From: Enterobacteriaceae bacterium UBA3516
GTDB lineage: Bacteria; Pseudomonadota; Gammaproteobacteria; Enterobacterales; Enterobacteriaceae
DNA length: 52,175 bases
Reading direction: 5' to 3'
NCBI GenBank assembly: GCA_002377245.1
Contig: DFPL01000037.1
Coordinates: 1 to 52,175 of the forward strand
Shown: positions 9,080-17,878 of the stretch, piece after piece
Numbering within the stretch: the stretch's first letter is position 1
Layout: every line of letters begins with the position of its first letter
Translations under genes and position numbers: made by a program
Notes under the pieces: generated by a model
Databases searched by the model: none
Seen by the model: only the letters and a program-made list of their open reading frames with translations
What the model was told of the DNA's origin: nothing

Positions 9080-10027
9080 ATGGGCGACGTCGTAGAAGAA
9101 AAAATCGATAAACACACCGAAGAAATTAAGGTGGAGAGTGATGAGAAACAGCGTGGCGAGGAGATAGAAGTCGATGAAGACAGACTTCCCTCGCGCGCGA
9201 TGGCCATTCATGAACATATTCGTCAGGATGGCGAGAAAGAGCTGGAACGTGACGCGATGGCGCTCTTTTGGTCGGCGATTGCCGCCGGGCTATCAATGAG
9301 CGCCTCATTACTGGCAAAAGGGATTTTCCATGTGCAGCTTGAGGGGATTCCCGGTGCGTTTGTGCTGGAAAACTTCGGCTATACCTTCGGGTTTATTATC
9401 GTCATTATGGCCCGCCAGCAGCTCTTTACCGAAAACACTGTGACCGCCGTACTGCCCGTAATGCAGAATCCTTCATTGGGGAATTTCGGCCTGATGATGC
9501 GCCTCTGGAGCGTGGTCTTGCTGGGGAATCTCGTCGGCACGGGTGTGGCTGCCTGGGCGTTTGAATATCTGCCCATTTTTGACGAAGAGACGCGGGATGC
9601 GTTTGTGAAAATCGGCATGGATGTGATGAAAAACAGCCCGGCCGAGATGTTTTCGAACGCCATTATTTCCGGCTGGATTATTGCCACCATGGTGTGGATG
9701 TTCCCTTCTGCGGGTTCAGCCAAAATCGTGGTCATTATTTTGATGACCTGGCTTATCGCTCTCGCCGACACCACTCACATCGTAGTGGGCGCAGTGGAAA
9801 TCTTCTATTTAATCTTTAACGGCAATATCCACTGGAGCGAGTTCTTATGGCCTTTCGCCCTTCCCACGCTTGCGGGCAATATCTGCGGCGGGACCTTTAT
9901 TTTTGCCCTGCTGAGCCATGCCCAGATTCGCAACGATATGATTAACGCGCGCAAGGCAGAGGCCAAAGCCCGGGCAAAAGAGCAGCAATCCCCCCAGGAT
10001 TTTGCAGAAAAAGAGGCGAAACGGTGA
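9080..10027 (+). CDS. yfdC: Formate/nitrite transporter family membrane protein YfdC
   Basis: YfdC belongs to the FocA/NirC (FNT) family of pentameric anion channels; its own substrate is not established. The 315 residues begin with a long, charged cytoplasmic region (Glu/Lys/Asp-rich, residues 1-60) seen in E. coli YfdC, then six predicted membrane helices (first about residue 68: ALFWSAIAAGLSMSASLLAK) with the conserved LAGNICGGTFIFALLSHAQI near the end. The start is the ATG with a GGTGGAG ribosome site, ten codons inside the longest frame. It is the last core gene before argW. Confidence 0.93.
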   Translation: MGDVVEEKIDKHTEEIKVESDEKQRGEEIEVDEDRLPSRAMAIHEHIRQDGEKELERDAMALFWSAIAAGLSMSASLLAKGIFHVQLEGIPGAFVLENFGYTFGFIIVIMARQQLFTENTVTAVLPVMQNPSLGNFGLMMRLWSVVLLGNLVGTGVAAWAFEYLPIFDEETRDAFVKIGMDVMKNSPAEMFSNAIISGWIIATMVWMFPSAGSAKIVVIILMTWLIALADTTHIVVGAVEIFYLIFNGNIHWSEFLWPFALPTLAGNICGGTFIFALLSHAQIRNDMINARKAEAKARAKEQQSPQDFAEKEAKR

Positions 10028-10095
10028 CACTTTAACCAATTGGGCGCAGGTAAGCTTAACGCGCAGCCTGAATGACGTTATACTCCTGCCGCCTT

Positions 10096-10170
10096 GTCCC
10101 CTTAGTTAAATGGATATAACGAGCCCCTCCTAAGGGCTAGTTGCAGGTTCGATTCCTGCAGGGGACACCA
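10096..10170 (+). tRNA. argW: tRNA-Arg (anticodon CCU), argW
   Basis: A 75-base tRNA with acceptor stem GTCCCCT / AGGGGAC, encoded CCA end, anticodon stem AGCCC / GGGCT enclosing loop CTCCTAA (anticodon CCT), and T-arm with TTCGATTC. It is nearly identical to E. coli argW. This tRNA gene is a well-known integration site for prophages and islands, and here it marks the change from conserved core to accessory genes. Confidence 0.97.
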
Positions 10171-10252
10171 TATACACCTCTCCTGACATCCACCCATTTC
10201 AACGTGAACCTTTACACGTTTGTGGGCCTTCGTGGGTTTACCCCGTATTTAA

Positions 10253-10303
10253 GCACCTAAGAAACGAGATGAAGCCAGAAAAATATTGGCTATTGCACAG
10301 GCT
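10253..10303 (+). pseudogene. Possible remnant of a P4-type tyrosine integrase
   Basis: One forward frame reads KKRDEARKILAIAQALNQF. The first half resembles the 'ARxxRDEARKLLA' helix of the N-terminal domain of P4-family island integrases, which typically sit next to a tRNA gene. It is open for only about 29 codons (stop before 10253, stop at 10337), has no start and runs into the next gene on the other strand. A chance match is possible. Confidence 0.25.
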
Positions 10304-11179
10304 TTAAATCAGTTTTATGAGTTTTTTCAACACTTCTGAGCATCGGTTTTTACGCCAAACTAACTCCCACTCCTGCTCCAGATTCAAATCTTTTAATGTT
10401 GAAAATATCACATTAGGCGGAGCCAGATTCCGCGTGCCTTCCGCAACGATGGTGCATCCCATTCCAGCAGAAACCAACGTTAACATTGATACTGCGTCGA
10501 CACCCTGCATAACGGAACGCGGTGTAAAGCCTGCTTCGAAAAAACAGTGGATAAGCCTGTCATGCCAGGCCGGAGCCGCCGTTCTGGGGATCCAGATAAA
10601 GTCGAGACCTTGCAGTTCTTTCAGATACTCTGGTTTTTTATTATTTGGCCACTCCCAGTCAGCCGGATAGGCTAATAACATTTTTTCTTTATAAACGGGA
10701 ATGCCCTCAAACAACGGGTCGTTTTGCGGCCTGAATAATAAGAACCCTGCATCAAGTTGCCCTTCAGCAATCCTGGCAAGCTGTACTTCTGAAATAAGAT
10801 GATGAAGGGTTATACCAACATGTGGGGCTTCCTTTTTAAATTTCTTTAAGAGTTCTGTTATTGATGGCGCCGCATTTTGTATGACCGGAAGGGCAAGAGA
10901 TATATTACCGCATTCTCCACGCGAAGCCCTTGTGGCCCTTTCCCTGGCGATATTTGCATCATCAAGTAACTTGTCTGCATCAACTAAAAACTGAGCTCCG
11001 GCATCAGTCAACTTCACGCCTCGCCCCGTTCGTTCTAACAGCAGTACTCCCAGGTCTTCTTCCAGCTTTTGGATCTGACGCGTCAGCGCAGGTTGAGCAA
11101 TGTACAGCTCCTGCGCTGCCTGACTAATACTGCCTAGTTTAGCCACGACGGTGAAGTAGCGAAGCTGACGTAGTTCCAT
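10304..11179 (-). CDS. LysR-family regulator divergent from amidohydrolase/MFS genes
   Basis: A 291-residue LysR-type regulator: N-terminal winged helix-turn-helix (MELRQLRYFTVVAKLGSISQAAQELYIAQPALTRQIQKLE, residues 1-40, quoted in parts of the usual family pattern) and a C-terminal periplasmic-binding-like effector domain from about residue 90. The ATG start has a GAGG site 7 bases upstream. It is divergent from the M20D peptidase gene across 230 bases, the standard LysR layout for controlling the neighbouring catabolic genes. The effector is unknown; it could be the amide substrate or its acid product. This gene and the next two are clearly more AT-rich than the core genes to the left. Confidence 0.9.
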   Translation of the reverse strand: MELRQLRYFTVVAKLGSISQAAQELYIAQPALTRQIQKLEEDLGVLLLERTGRGVKLTDAGAQFLVDADKLLDDANIARERATRASRGECGNISLALPVIQNAAPSITELLKKFKKEAPHVGITLHHLISEVQLARIAEGQLDAGFLLFRPQNDPLFEGIPVYKEKMLLAYPADWEWPNNKKPEYLKELQGLDFIWIPRTAAPAWHDRLIHCFFEAGFTPRSVMQGVDAVSMLTLVSAGMGCTIVAEGTRNLAPPNVIFSTLKDLNLEQEWELVWRKNRCSEVLKKLIKLI

Positions 11180-11409
11180 GGCTATACCTCATTGGCATGG
11201 GTGAGATGTTTAAAAGGTATTTTACGGTATATCACCTTATATCTATCATTCCTGCCAGACAGGTACAAGCAAGAAGGCATACAGGTGCTGTCATCATAAT
11301 GAGCCGATCGATAATGTCGGGCGATTTATGTGTATGGCCTCACAAAAAAGTCTCTCTTTATCTTAGAGAAAATTAAATTCACATTTTTATTTAACAAAAG
11401 GGTTGCCTT

Positions 11410-12618
11410 ATGCTGACAGAAAATAAAATAAATCTTAATGTGAAAAGGCTCACAGAATTTAGACATGATTTACATATGCACCCCGAATTAAAATTTCAAG
11501 AACATCGTACGTCGGACAAAATTGCCGAGTTTCTTGAAACCTTAGGAATACCGTTCAGACGTGGGCTGGCGACGACAGGCATCGTTGGCAGCCTACATGG
11601 TTTAAATCGTAGTGCTAACAACCCGGGTCCATCACTGGGCATCAGAGCGGATATAGATGCCCTGCCGTTGCAAGAAGCTAACAATTTCGAATATATCAGT
11701 CAGACCAAAGGATGCATGCATGCTTGCGGACATGACGGGCATACAGCAATGCTACTCGGTGCGGCTGAACTTCTGTCTGCTAATCGTAATTTTGATGGGA
11801 CAGTACATCTCATTTTCCAGCCGGGTGAAGAAGGCGGTGCCGGTGCGCGTATCATGATGAATGAAGGTCTTTTTAATGACTTTCCCTGTCAGGCGGTTTT
11901 CGCCTTACATAATTGGCCACAGTTTCCACAAGGAAAAATGGGTACCAAAATTGGCCCAATAATGGCATCTGGGATTACGTTCGAAATCATTGTTCGAGGT
12001 AAAGGGGGGCACGCTGCTCTTCCTCATACCACTATCGATCCTGTTCCTATTGCTTGCGCTATTGTTACCCAATTGCAGAGTTTAGTTTCGCGCCGTATTG
12101 ATCCCCTGGATGCGGCTGTACTGACAATAGGTAAAATACAGGCGGGAAGCTCGCCGAATATCATTCCTGCCGATGCCAGAATTTATGGAACATGCAGAAC
12201 GCTTACAGATGAAGCCCAAGAAACGATCTTAGAGGGTATTGAACGCATCGCCAGCCATCTGGCGGAAGCACATGGTGCACAAGCCGAGGTAATTATAAAC
12301 GGTGGTGGCTATCCAAACACCTCAAATCATTCTAAAGAAGCGCAGTTTATGGCCAGAATAATGCGAGAAATCGTCGGCGAAAATAATTCAGATGCGAATG
12401 TTCTCCCGGCAATGACGGCGGAAGATTTTGGCTTCATGCTGCAAGAGGTGCCAGGGGCGTATGGCTGGATTGGAAATGGTAATAATGGCGATCTTCACAG
12501 CACGTCCTACGACTTTAATGATAAAAACATTGAGTTGGGCGCATATTTTTGGGAAAAACTTGCGCGCGAGTGGTTTCTGACAGAAGCAAAAAAAATAGAC
12601 CACAGCGATAACGAATAA
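11410..12618 (+). CDS. M20D-family amidohydrolase (hippurate / N-acyl-amino-acid hydrolase type)
   Basis: A 402-residue zinc- or manganese-dependent amidohydrolase of peptidase family M20, subfamily D, the group of hippurate hydrolases, N-acyl-L-amino-acid amidohydrolases and plant-auxin-conjugate (IAA-amino acid) hydrolases. Metal ligands are visible: CMHACGHDGH (about residues 98-107), the catalytic Glu pair in FQPGEEGGAG and a C-terminal His in DLHSTSYDFND. No signal peptide, so it is cytoplasmic. An AAAGGG ribosome site precedes the ATG. It is followed 79 bases later by an MFS transporter. The pair probably imports and splits an N-acylated (perhaps aromatic) amino acid, but the substrate cannot be read from the sequence. 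Confidence 0.9.
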   Translation: MLTENKINLNVKRLTEFRHDLHMHPELKFQEHRTSDKIAEFLETLGIPFRRGLATTGIVGSLHGLNRSANNPGPSLGIRADIDALPLQEANNFEYISQTKGCMHACGHDGHTAMLLGAAELLSANRNFDGTVHLIFQPGEEGGAGARIMMNEGLFNDFPCQAVFALHNWPQFPQGKMGTKIGPIMASGITFEIIVRGKGGHAALPHTTIDPVPIACAIVTQLQSLVSRRIDPLDAAVLTIGKIQAGSSPNIIPADARIYGTCRTLTDEAQETILEGIERIASHLAEAHGAQAEVIINGGGYPNTSNHSKEAQFMARIMREIVGENNSDANVLPAMTAEDFGFMLQEVPGAYGWIGNGNNGDLHSTSYDFNDKNIELGAYFWEKLAREWFLTEAKKIDHSDNE

Positions 12619-12697
12619 TTAGCACATAAAATATATGCATCTTTAAATTCTACCTATAAAAAATCTACTGACCTACCCGAATGTTAAGGAATATAAC

Positions 12698-14005
12698 ATG
12701 ACAAGTGATAATAATATTTCTTCAGAAACACATACCAGAGAATCAATTCAAAAACCGACCCGACAAAGATTTTATGTATTGGCTATTCTTTTTTTTAGCC
12801 TTTCTGTCATTTACTTAGATCGCGTTAACATTTCGATTATAGCTGCGAACACACAATTCTTACAAGAGATGGACCTGGTCGGCAAACCAATATACATCGG
12901 GTTATTAATGAGTTTATTTTTGATCACCTATGGTGTTTCTAATGTCATCCTTAGCCCTATAGGTGATTTAATTGGTCCGCGTAAGGCTATGATTATCGCC
13001 TATGTCATTATAAGCTTATCTCTTCTCCTGGGTGGACTCTCAAGTGTTTTTGGGGTTTTACTCGGCACGCGTATTTTATTAGGTGTTGGTGAAGGTCTGT
13101 ATTACCCAATGCAAAATACATTTATCAAAAACTGGTTTCCGCCAGGCGAGAGAGGACGCGCGAATACAGCGTGGATTTTAGGGCAGTCTCTCTCTCCCGC
13201 TGTCGCAATGCCCGTCTTTACCTGGATAATCGCAGCCTGGTCGTGGCGGCACACATTTTATTTCTCCTTTGTGCTGAGCGTAATCCCTCTTGTTTTCATC
13301 TATTTTTTTACATCAAATACGCCGCGCGAATGCAAGTACATTAATAAACCTGAACTGGACATCATAGAATCAGGCATAACAAGTAAAGAAAGTATTAACG
13401 AAACCAGGCAGCGGCCTTCAATCATCTCTCGCTCTAAAATCTATCTTTGCAATGCTCATTTCTGGATGTTGTTAGTCATTTTCGCATCAAATTCGATGCT
13501 GTCGTGGGGCATCGTCACCTGGCTTCCGACCTACCTGAATACTGAACGTGGCTTTTCCTGGACTAACGTAGGTTGGATGTCATCCTTACCCTTTATCTTT
13601 GGCTTGCTTTTTAAAATTATCTCTGGCGTTGTCGTTGATAGAACCGGTAAAAAAGGGATGATAATGCTCATCTCGGCACTACTTTGCGCGGGTAGCATTC
13701 TGATGGGAGTGAACATTACCAATAATTTCCTGGCTGCAATAATCATCTCATTCGGCATTGGGGCATCATCCATGCAACTCCCATGCGTATTTACTTTGCT
13801 ACAAGGCATGGTCCCTTCTGAGGCGATATCCTCTGCCGCAGGTGCATTGAATGGAATGGCGGTGGGTTTTGGTGCTTTGTCCCCAGTATTAATTGGTTTA
13901 ATATTGAGCTTAACTCACAATTTTTATTCAGTTATGTATTTATTGATTGGCATAGTAATGGCTGGCGCTCTTTTTTCACTTTTTTTTGCGCTGAAGCGAC
14001 TTTAA
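12698..14005 (+). CDS. MFS transporter, anion:cation symporter (ACS) type
   Basis: A 435-residue major facilitator protein with about 12 membrane helices. The YLDRVNISIIAA segment in helix 1 and the GDLIGPRKAMII motif A in loop 2-3 are typical of the ACS subgroup, which moves organic anions such as hexuronates, phthalate, 4-hydroxyphenylacetate and amino-acid conjugates together with protons. An AAGGAA site precedes the ATG. It lies 79 bases after the amidohydrolase and is probably co-transcribed, supplying its substrate. AT-rich like its partner. Confidence 0.9.
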   Translation: MTSDNNISSETHTRESIQKPTRQRFYVLAILFFSLSVIYLDRVNISIIAANTQFLQEMDLVGKPIYIGLLMSLFLITYGVSNVILSPIGDLIGPRKAMIIAYVIISLSLLLGGLSSVFGVLLGTRILLGVGEGLYYPMQNTFIKNWFPPGERGRANTAWILGQSLSPAVAMPVFTWIIAAWSWRHTFYFSFVLSVIPLVFIYFFTSNTPRECKYINKPELDIIESGITSKESINETRQRPSIISRSKIYLCNAHFWMLLVIFASNSMLSWGIVTWLPTYLNTERGFSWTNVGWMSSLPFIFGLLFKIISGVVVDRTGKKGMIMLISALLCAGSILMGVNITNNFLAAIIISFGIGASSMQLPCVFTLLQGMVPSEAISSAAGALNGMAVGFGALSPVLIGLILSLTHNFYSVMYLLIGIVMAGALFSLFFALKRL

Positions 14006-14508
14006 TTACCGAATAAGAATTTTTCTGCTATCCCTTCTCTAAAACTGGCGACATACTTTGTCGCCATAACCCCCTTCACGACATCTAATAAATAATTAAT
14101 ATTATAAAATTAGCCTTTTATTTTTTGCCTTTACCCTTTCCTGTTCTACCCCCTGTAACCTGACGATAGCCAGTCATAATCGGCTCGGATTAAAAGGCAA
14201 TAATACAGACAGAAAACAGACGCAACGTTGAAGTAAATTCATAAGAGCTTTGAGTTTAAATTAATTAACCCCCAATGCTTTTAAAAAACCGTTTAAATCC
14301 GGCACGTTACTGTCAGGAAAGTTTATGTTTCAACAGTAGATACATTATCTACCTTGTCGCGATTGTATTAACTCCAGACAATGATTTTGCAACAAGAAAC
14401 CACCCAGCCATTAACAATAATAACCACATTGACTGAGTCGTTTATTTAGTATTTCAAACTTTCCCCATTAATGCGGGCAAAATATCGTTTAACAGATCGG
14501 GTGTCTTA
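14006..14508. other. 503-base AT-rich non-coding stretch
   Basis: No gene-like frame. A 6-bp hairpin GGCGAC-N7-GTCGCC (14047-14065) lies 42 bases after the MFS stop but lacks a following T-run, so it is at best a weak terminator. A TTGACT hexamer occurs near 14430 without a well-placed -10. The region must hold the promoter of the flavin oxidoreductase pair. It may be a junction between two separately acquired modules. Confidence 0.5.
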
Positions 14509-16059
14509 ATGAAAAACCAGGCGGAAACAGTGGTCATTGGAAGTGGTTTTGGCGGCGCCATTGCGGCGAAGCGTCTTGCGGATGCCGGACGCGATGTGCT
14601 GATGCTGGAAAGAGGCCCCTGGCGTGATACGGTGCCCAATCGCTCGATAGGCATCGCAAACCTTGCCCCTCTGCCCCAAGGGAAAAAAGCCTATACGTAC
14701 GGTTTAAGATCGCTCGGCTCATATCGCCTTAATAAAGTTATCCTTCTGAATAAGAAAGGCTTTATTGAAACATTTAGTGGTAAAGGGATTCATATTATCT
14801 GCTCGTCCAGCGTCGGCGGCGGCAGTCACGTCTATGCCGCCATGTTGGCAAAACCGTCCGATCCCGATTACTGGGCTCATCGTCATCCGCTGTTATCAAA
14901 AACGGTAATGGATGGTTATTATGCCGAAATCCTCGCGCTCCTGAAGGCCAGGCCTGTTAACGATAACGATCGCGTACCGAATAATATCAGCCAGACCAAT
15001 TACGATGGCACATTATCGACGAAGGAACTCGCGAACCCTTCTATTGGGTTCTTACTTCCTGCTCAACCCGGCACTGCTGCCAAAGTAATTGATGACAATG
15101 GTGTTGAGCGCTGGGAGTGTGAATACAGAAATAACAGCATTCTGGGTTCCCCCAGCGGCGCTAAGACCACACTCGATTTTTCCGTTGTCTGGCCAGCGAT
15201 ACGCAGCGGTCTGGTGGTTCGGGATATGTGTGAAGTAACGGTGATTCACAGGCTGCAAACGGATGATGCTGACGGTATGCGTTATGAAATTTCCTATCGC
15301 AATCATCAAAGCAACAGGAATGAATGCGTGCGTGCGCGACATGTGATTTTAGCCGCAGGTTGCCTGAACACGGTCCGCTTGCTAATGCACAGCCGTAGCG
15401 CCAGTCCGGGCCTGGAGGGTATGCCGCGCCTGGGTAAAGGATTTGGTACCAATGGCGGCTACTTTGGTTTTTGGCAAGAGACCAGCGCTCGCGATCTCTC
15501 GACAGGTCTTCCCCTCTGCGGCCCGTTTCGGGTGGCCAACTCCACCAGCCGATCCGTCCAGGTTTTACGTGCGGCTATCCAGGGGCTGGACGATATCCCC
15601 TTCCCTGCCTTCATCAAAAAGTGGTTCCGAAAGAACGCCTTCATCGTTGCGCTGGGCAAAGACAATAACAACGGTGAGATGTCATTAAATCGTGGCAAGT
15701 TCAGCGTGACTTATAACAAAGCGCAGAGTGATGTCTATCAGGAGATAGATAACGAAATCAGACGGATAAAAGCCATGACCGGCACCAAAATCTACTCCCC
15801 ATCAGCACCTGTCACCGTCCAGCCCCTTGGCGGTGCCTGCCTGGGTACCTCTAATCAGGACGGTGTAACGGGTCACAACGGTGAGGTGTTTGACAACCCA
15901 GGCCTGTATATCGCCGATGCGGCCGCGCTACCCGAGTCACCTGGCAGGCCTCCCAGTCTGACCATTGCCGCCTGGGCCGCCAACGTTGCTGACAAGCTGC
16001 TCGACACGCTCAAGCATGAGTCTTTGCAACAGAACGGTTCGGCTTCGTCATCCCGTTAG
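14509..16059 (+). CDS. GMC-type flavin oxidoreductase 1 (cholesterol-oxidase-like; His replaced by Gln)
   Basis: A 516-residue FAD-dependent protein of the glucose-methanol-choline (GMC) superfamily. The N-terminal dinucleotide fold VIGSGFGGAIAAKRLADAG with a following acidic MLERG is at residues 9-37. The FAD-contact segment SSSVGGGSHVYAA is near residue 103. The C-terminal GMC region reads VTVQPLGGACLG, where cholesterol-oxidase-like members have a catalytic His (HPLGG); here residue 438 is Gln. The later Asn of the His/Asn pair is also absent (GRPPSLTI). No signal peptide. The start has only a weak ribosome site. It shares long identical blocks with the next gene, so the two are a tandem duplication. 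Substrate unknown. Confidence 0.82.
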   Translation: MKNQAETVVIGSGFGGAIAAKRLADAGRDVLMLERGPWRDTVPNRSIGIANLAPLPQGKKAYTYGLRSLGSYRLNKVILLNKKGFIETFSGKGIHIICSSSVGGGSHVYAAMLAKPSDPDYWAHRHPLLSKTVMDGYYAEILALLKARPVNDNDRVPNNISQTNYDGTLSTKELANPSIGFLLPAQPGTAAKVIDDNGVERWECEYRNNSILGSPSGAKTTLDFSVVWPAIRSGLVVRDMCEVTVIHRLQTDDADGMRYEISYRNHQSNRNECVRARHVILAAGCLNTVRLLMHSRSASPGLEGMPRLGKGFGTNGGYFGFWQETSARDLSTGLPLCGPFRVANSTSRSVQVLRAAIQGLDDIPFPAFIKKWFRKNAFIVALGKDNNNGEMSLNRGKFSVTYNKAQSDVYQEIDNEIRRIKAMTGTKIYSPSAPVTVQPLGGACLGTSNQDGVTGHNGEVFDNPGLYIADAAALPESPGRPPSLTIAAWAANVADKLLDTLKHESLQQNGSASSSR

Positions 16060-16177
16060 TACTACAGAGCACGTATTTATCCGAACGGAGCAGTTTACCC
16101 GTCGCTCCGCCCTTCCCATCGTCCCACCCGGGCTCTTTTTAACAGTGTCACGGCGGGATCAGCTACAAGGTTGGTCA

Positions 16178-17722
16178 ATGACAAAGCAAGTTGAAGTACT
16201 GATTATTGGCAGTGGTTTTGGCGGCGCAATTGCCGCACGACGCCTGGCCGCTGCGGGTCGAGATGTGTTAATGCTGGAGCGTGGCCCCTGGCGTGATACG
16301 GTGCCGAATCGTTCAATCGGTCTCAAAAATCTCGTTCCACTCCCTCAGGGAAGCAAAGCCTTCACGCATGGCCTGAGAACGGTAGGCTCGCATCTGTTCA
16401 AAAAGACATTAACCTTTAACAACAAGGGTTTTATCGAAGCCTATGCGGGTAAAGGGATCAACATTATCTGCTCGTCGGGCGTAGGTGGCGGCAGCCATGT
16501 ATATGCCGGCTTTCTGGACAGGCCGCTGGCCGCAAACTATTGGGATAACCACCATCCCGAGATAAGCCAGAAGAAAATGGAACGCTACTACGACGAAATA
16601 ATCGAGGCTTTTAATGCTCGCCCGCTTACCGCCGCCGACAAAGCGCCTAACCGCATTGAAGAGGCAAATTATCATGGCTTGCTGACTCCCCTTGGCGATC
16701 CGGCAATCGGCATGTTGGTGGCAAAACAACCCGGCTTCCCGACCAAAATAACGGACAGTAATGGCATCGAACGCTGGGAGTGTGACATGAAAAATAACAG
16801 TTTCCTGGGTTCGCCGTCCGGGGCAAAAACGACCCTCGACTTTGCCTTCATCTGGCCTGCGGTAAAACAGGGGCTGGTTGTGCAGGAGATGTGTGAAGCC
16901 TTGTCGATTCATAAACTTGAACCGCAAGCCCACAGCGCTATGCGCTATGAAGTGCGTTACCGCAACCATCTGAGCGGAAAGGTCGAAAGCGTTCAGGCAG
17001 AACATCTTATTTTGGCTGCCGGAGCCCTGAATACCCTGAGGCTGTTGCTACGAAGTCGCGACAATGAAGGGGGGCTTACGGGCATGCCCCGACTGGGCCA
17101 AAAATTCAGCGGCAACGGCGACTTCTTCGGCGTCTGGAAAGAAAACAGTGCGACAGACCTGTCGAAAGGCATGCCTATCGCTTCCCCCTTCCGCCTGAAA
17201 GACTCCACCAACGAACGTGTGATTGTCCTGCGTGCCAGCATTCAGGGTTTGGATGATGTGCCTGTACCACTGTTTCTCAAGCGTTGGTTACGTAAGCAGT
17301 CGGTAATCATCGCCTTTGGTGGCGATGACAGCAACGGCTCCGTTACCCACAACGGCGGTAAGTTTAAAATCCACTACAGCAAAAAAGAGAACAGCATTTA
17401 TGCAGATATTGATGATGAGTTAAAAAACATTAAAGCCCGCACTCAGACAAAAATCTTTGCGCCACGGAACCCGGTTACGGTCCATCCGATGGGCGGGGCC
17501 TGTCTGGGCTCGTCGAACGAGGATGGTGTCGTGGGTGCGAATGGTGAAGTATTTGGTCATCCCGGGTTGTACGTCGCCGACTCCTCCGCGCTTCCTGCCT
17601 CTCCGGGCGGTGCGCCCAGCCTGACCATTGCCGCCTGGTCGGCTAACGTCGCAGACAGGCTGATAAAACAGCTCGAAGCGCGCAACGTCACCGATGAAAA
17701 AGAACAACAGGCGGTGGCATAA
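16178..17722 (+). CDS. GMC-type flavin oxidoreductase 2 (cholesterol-oxidase-like)
   Basis: A 514-residue paralogue of the preceding gene. The ATG at 16178 (MTKQVEVLIIGSG) with an AAGG site was chosen over a much longer frame that would run back into gene 1. FAD-binding GSGFGGAIAARRLAAAG is at residues 11-27, and the block GPWRDTVPNRSIG is identical to gene 1. Unlike gene 1 it keeps the expected catalytic His (VTVHPMGGACLG, His436), though the downstream Asn of cholesterol oxidases is again missing (GGAPSLTI). It probably oxidises a hydroxyl group of a sterol-like, lipid or other alcohol substrate. It is 118 bases after gene 1 and convergent with a phosphatidylserine decarboxylase gene. Confidence 0.84.
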   Translation: MTKQVEVLIIGSGFGGAIAARRLAAAGRDVLMLERGPWRDTVPNRSIGLKNLVPLPQGSKAFTHGLRTVGSHLFKKTLTFNNKGFIEAYAGKGINIICSSGVGGGSHVYAGFLDRPLAANYWDNHHPEISQKKMERYYDEIIEAFNARPLTAADKAPNRIEEANYHGLLTPLGDPAIGMLVAKQPGFPTKITDSNGIERWECDMKNNSFLGSPSGAKTTLDFAFIWPAVKQGLVVQEMCEALSIHKLEPQAHSAMRYEVRYRNHLSGKVESVQAEHLILAAGALNTLRLLLRSRDNEGGLTGMPRLGQKFSGNGDFFGVWKENSATDLSKGMPIASPFRLKDSTNERVIVLRASIQGLDDVPVPLFLKRWLRKQSVIIAFGGDDSNGSVTHNGGKFKIHYSKKENSIYADIDDELKNIKARTQTKIFAPRNPVTVHPMGGACLGSSNEDGVVGANGEVFGHPGLYVADSSALPASPGGAPSLTIAAWSANVADRLIKQLEARNVTDEKEQQAVA

Positions 17723-17732
17723 CCGGAATTAT

Positions 17733-17749
17733 GCCCGCCTTAAGCGGGC
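17733..17749 (+). terminator. Hairpin after the GMC pair
   Basis: A perfect GCCCGC-N5-GCGGGC stem begins 10 bases after the second GMC stop and is followed by CTCTTG. The T-tract is poor, so it is a likely but imperfect terminator. Confidence 0.45.
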
Positions 17750-17878
17750 CTCTTGCGGTGTATACCGCTTTCAGGCGAATGCCGGAAATGCCAGCCTACC
17801 GCTCGCTCAATGCTGATGACGAACGCCGCCCTCTCGACACGCTCAGCCATCGTTAAATACAGGGGCTTAACTGCCCCT

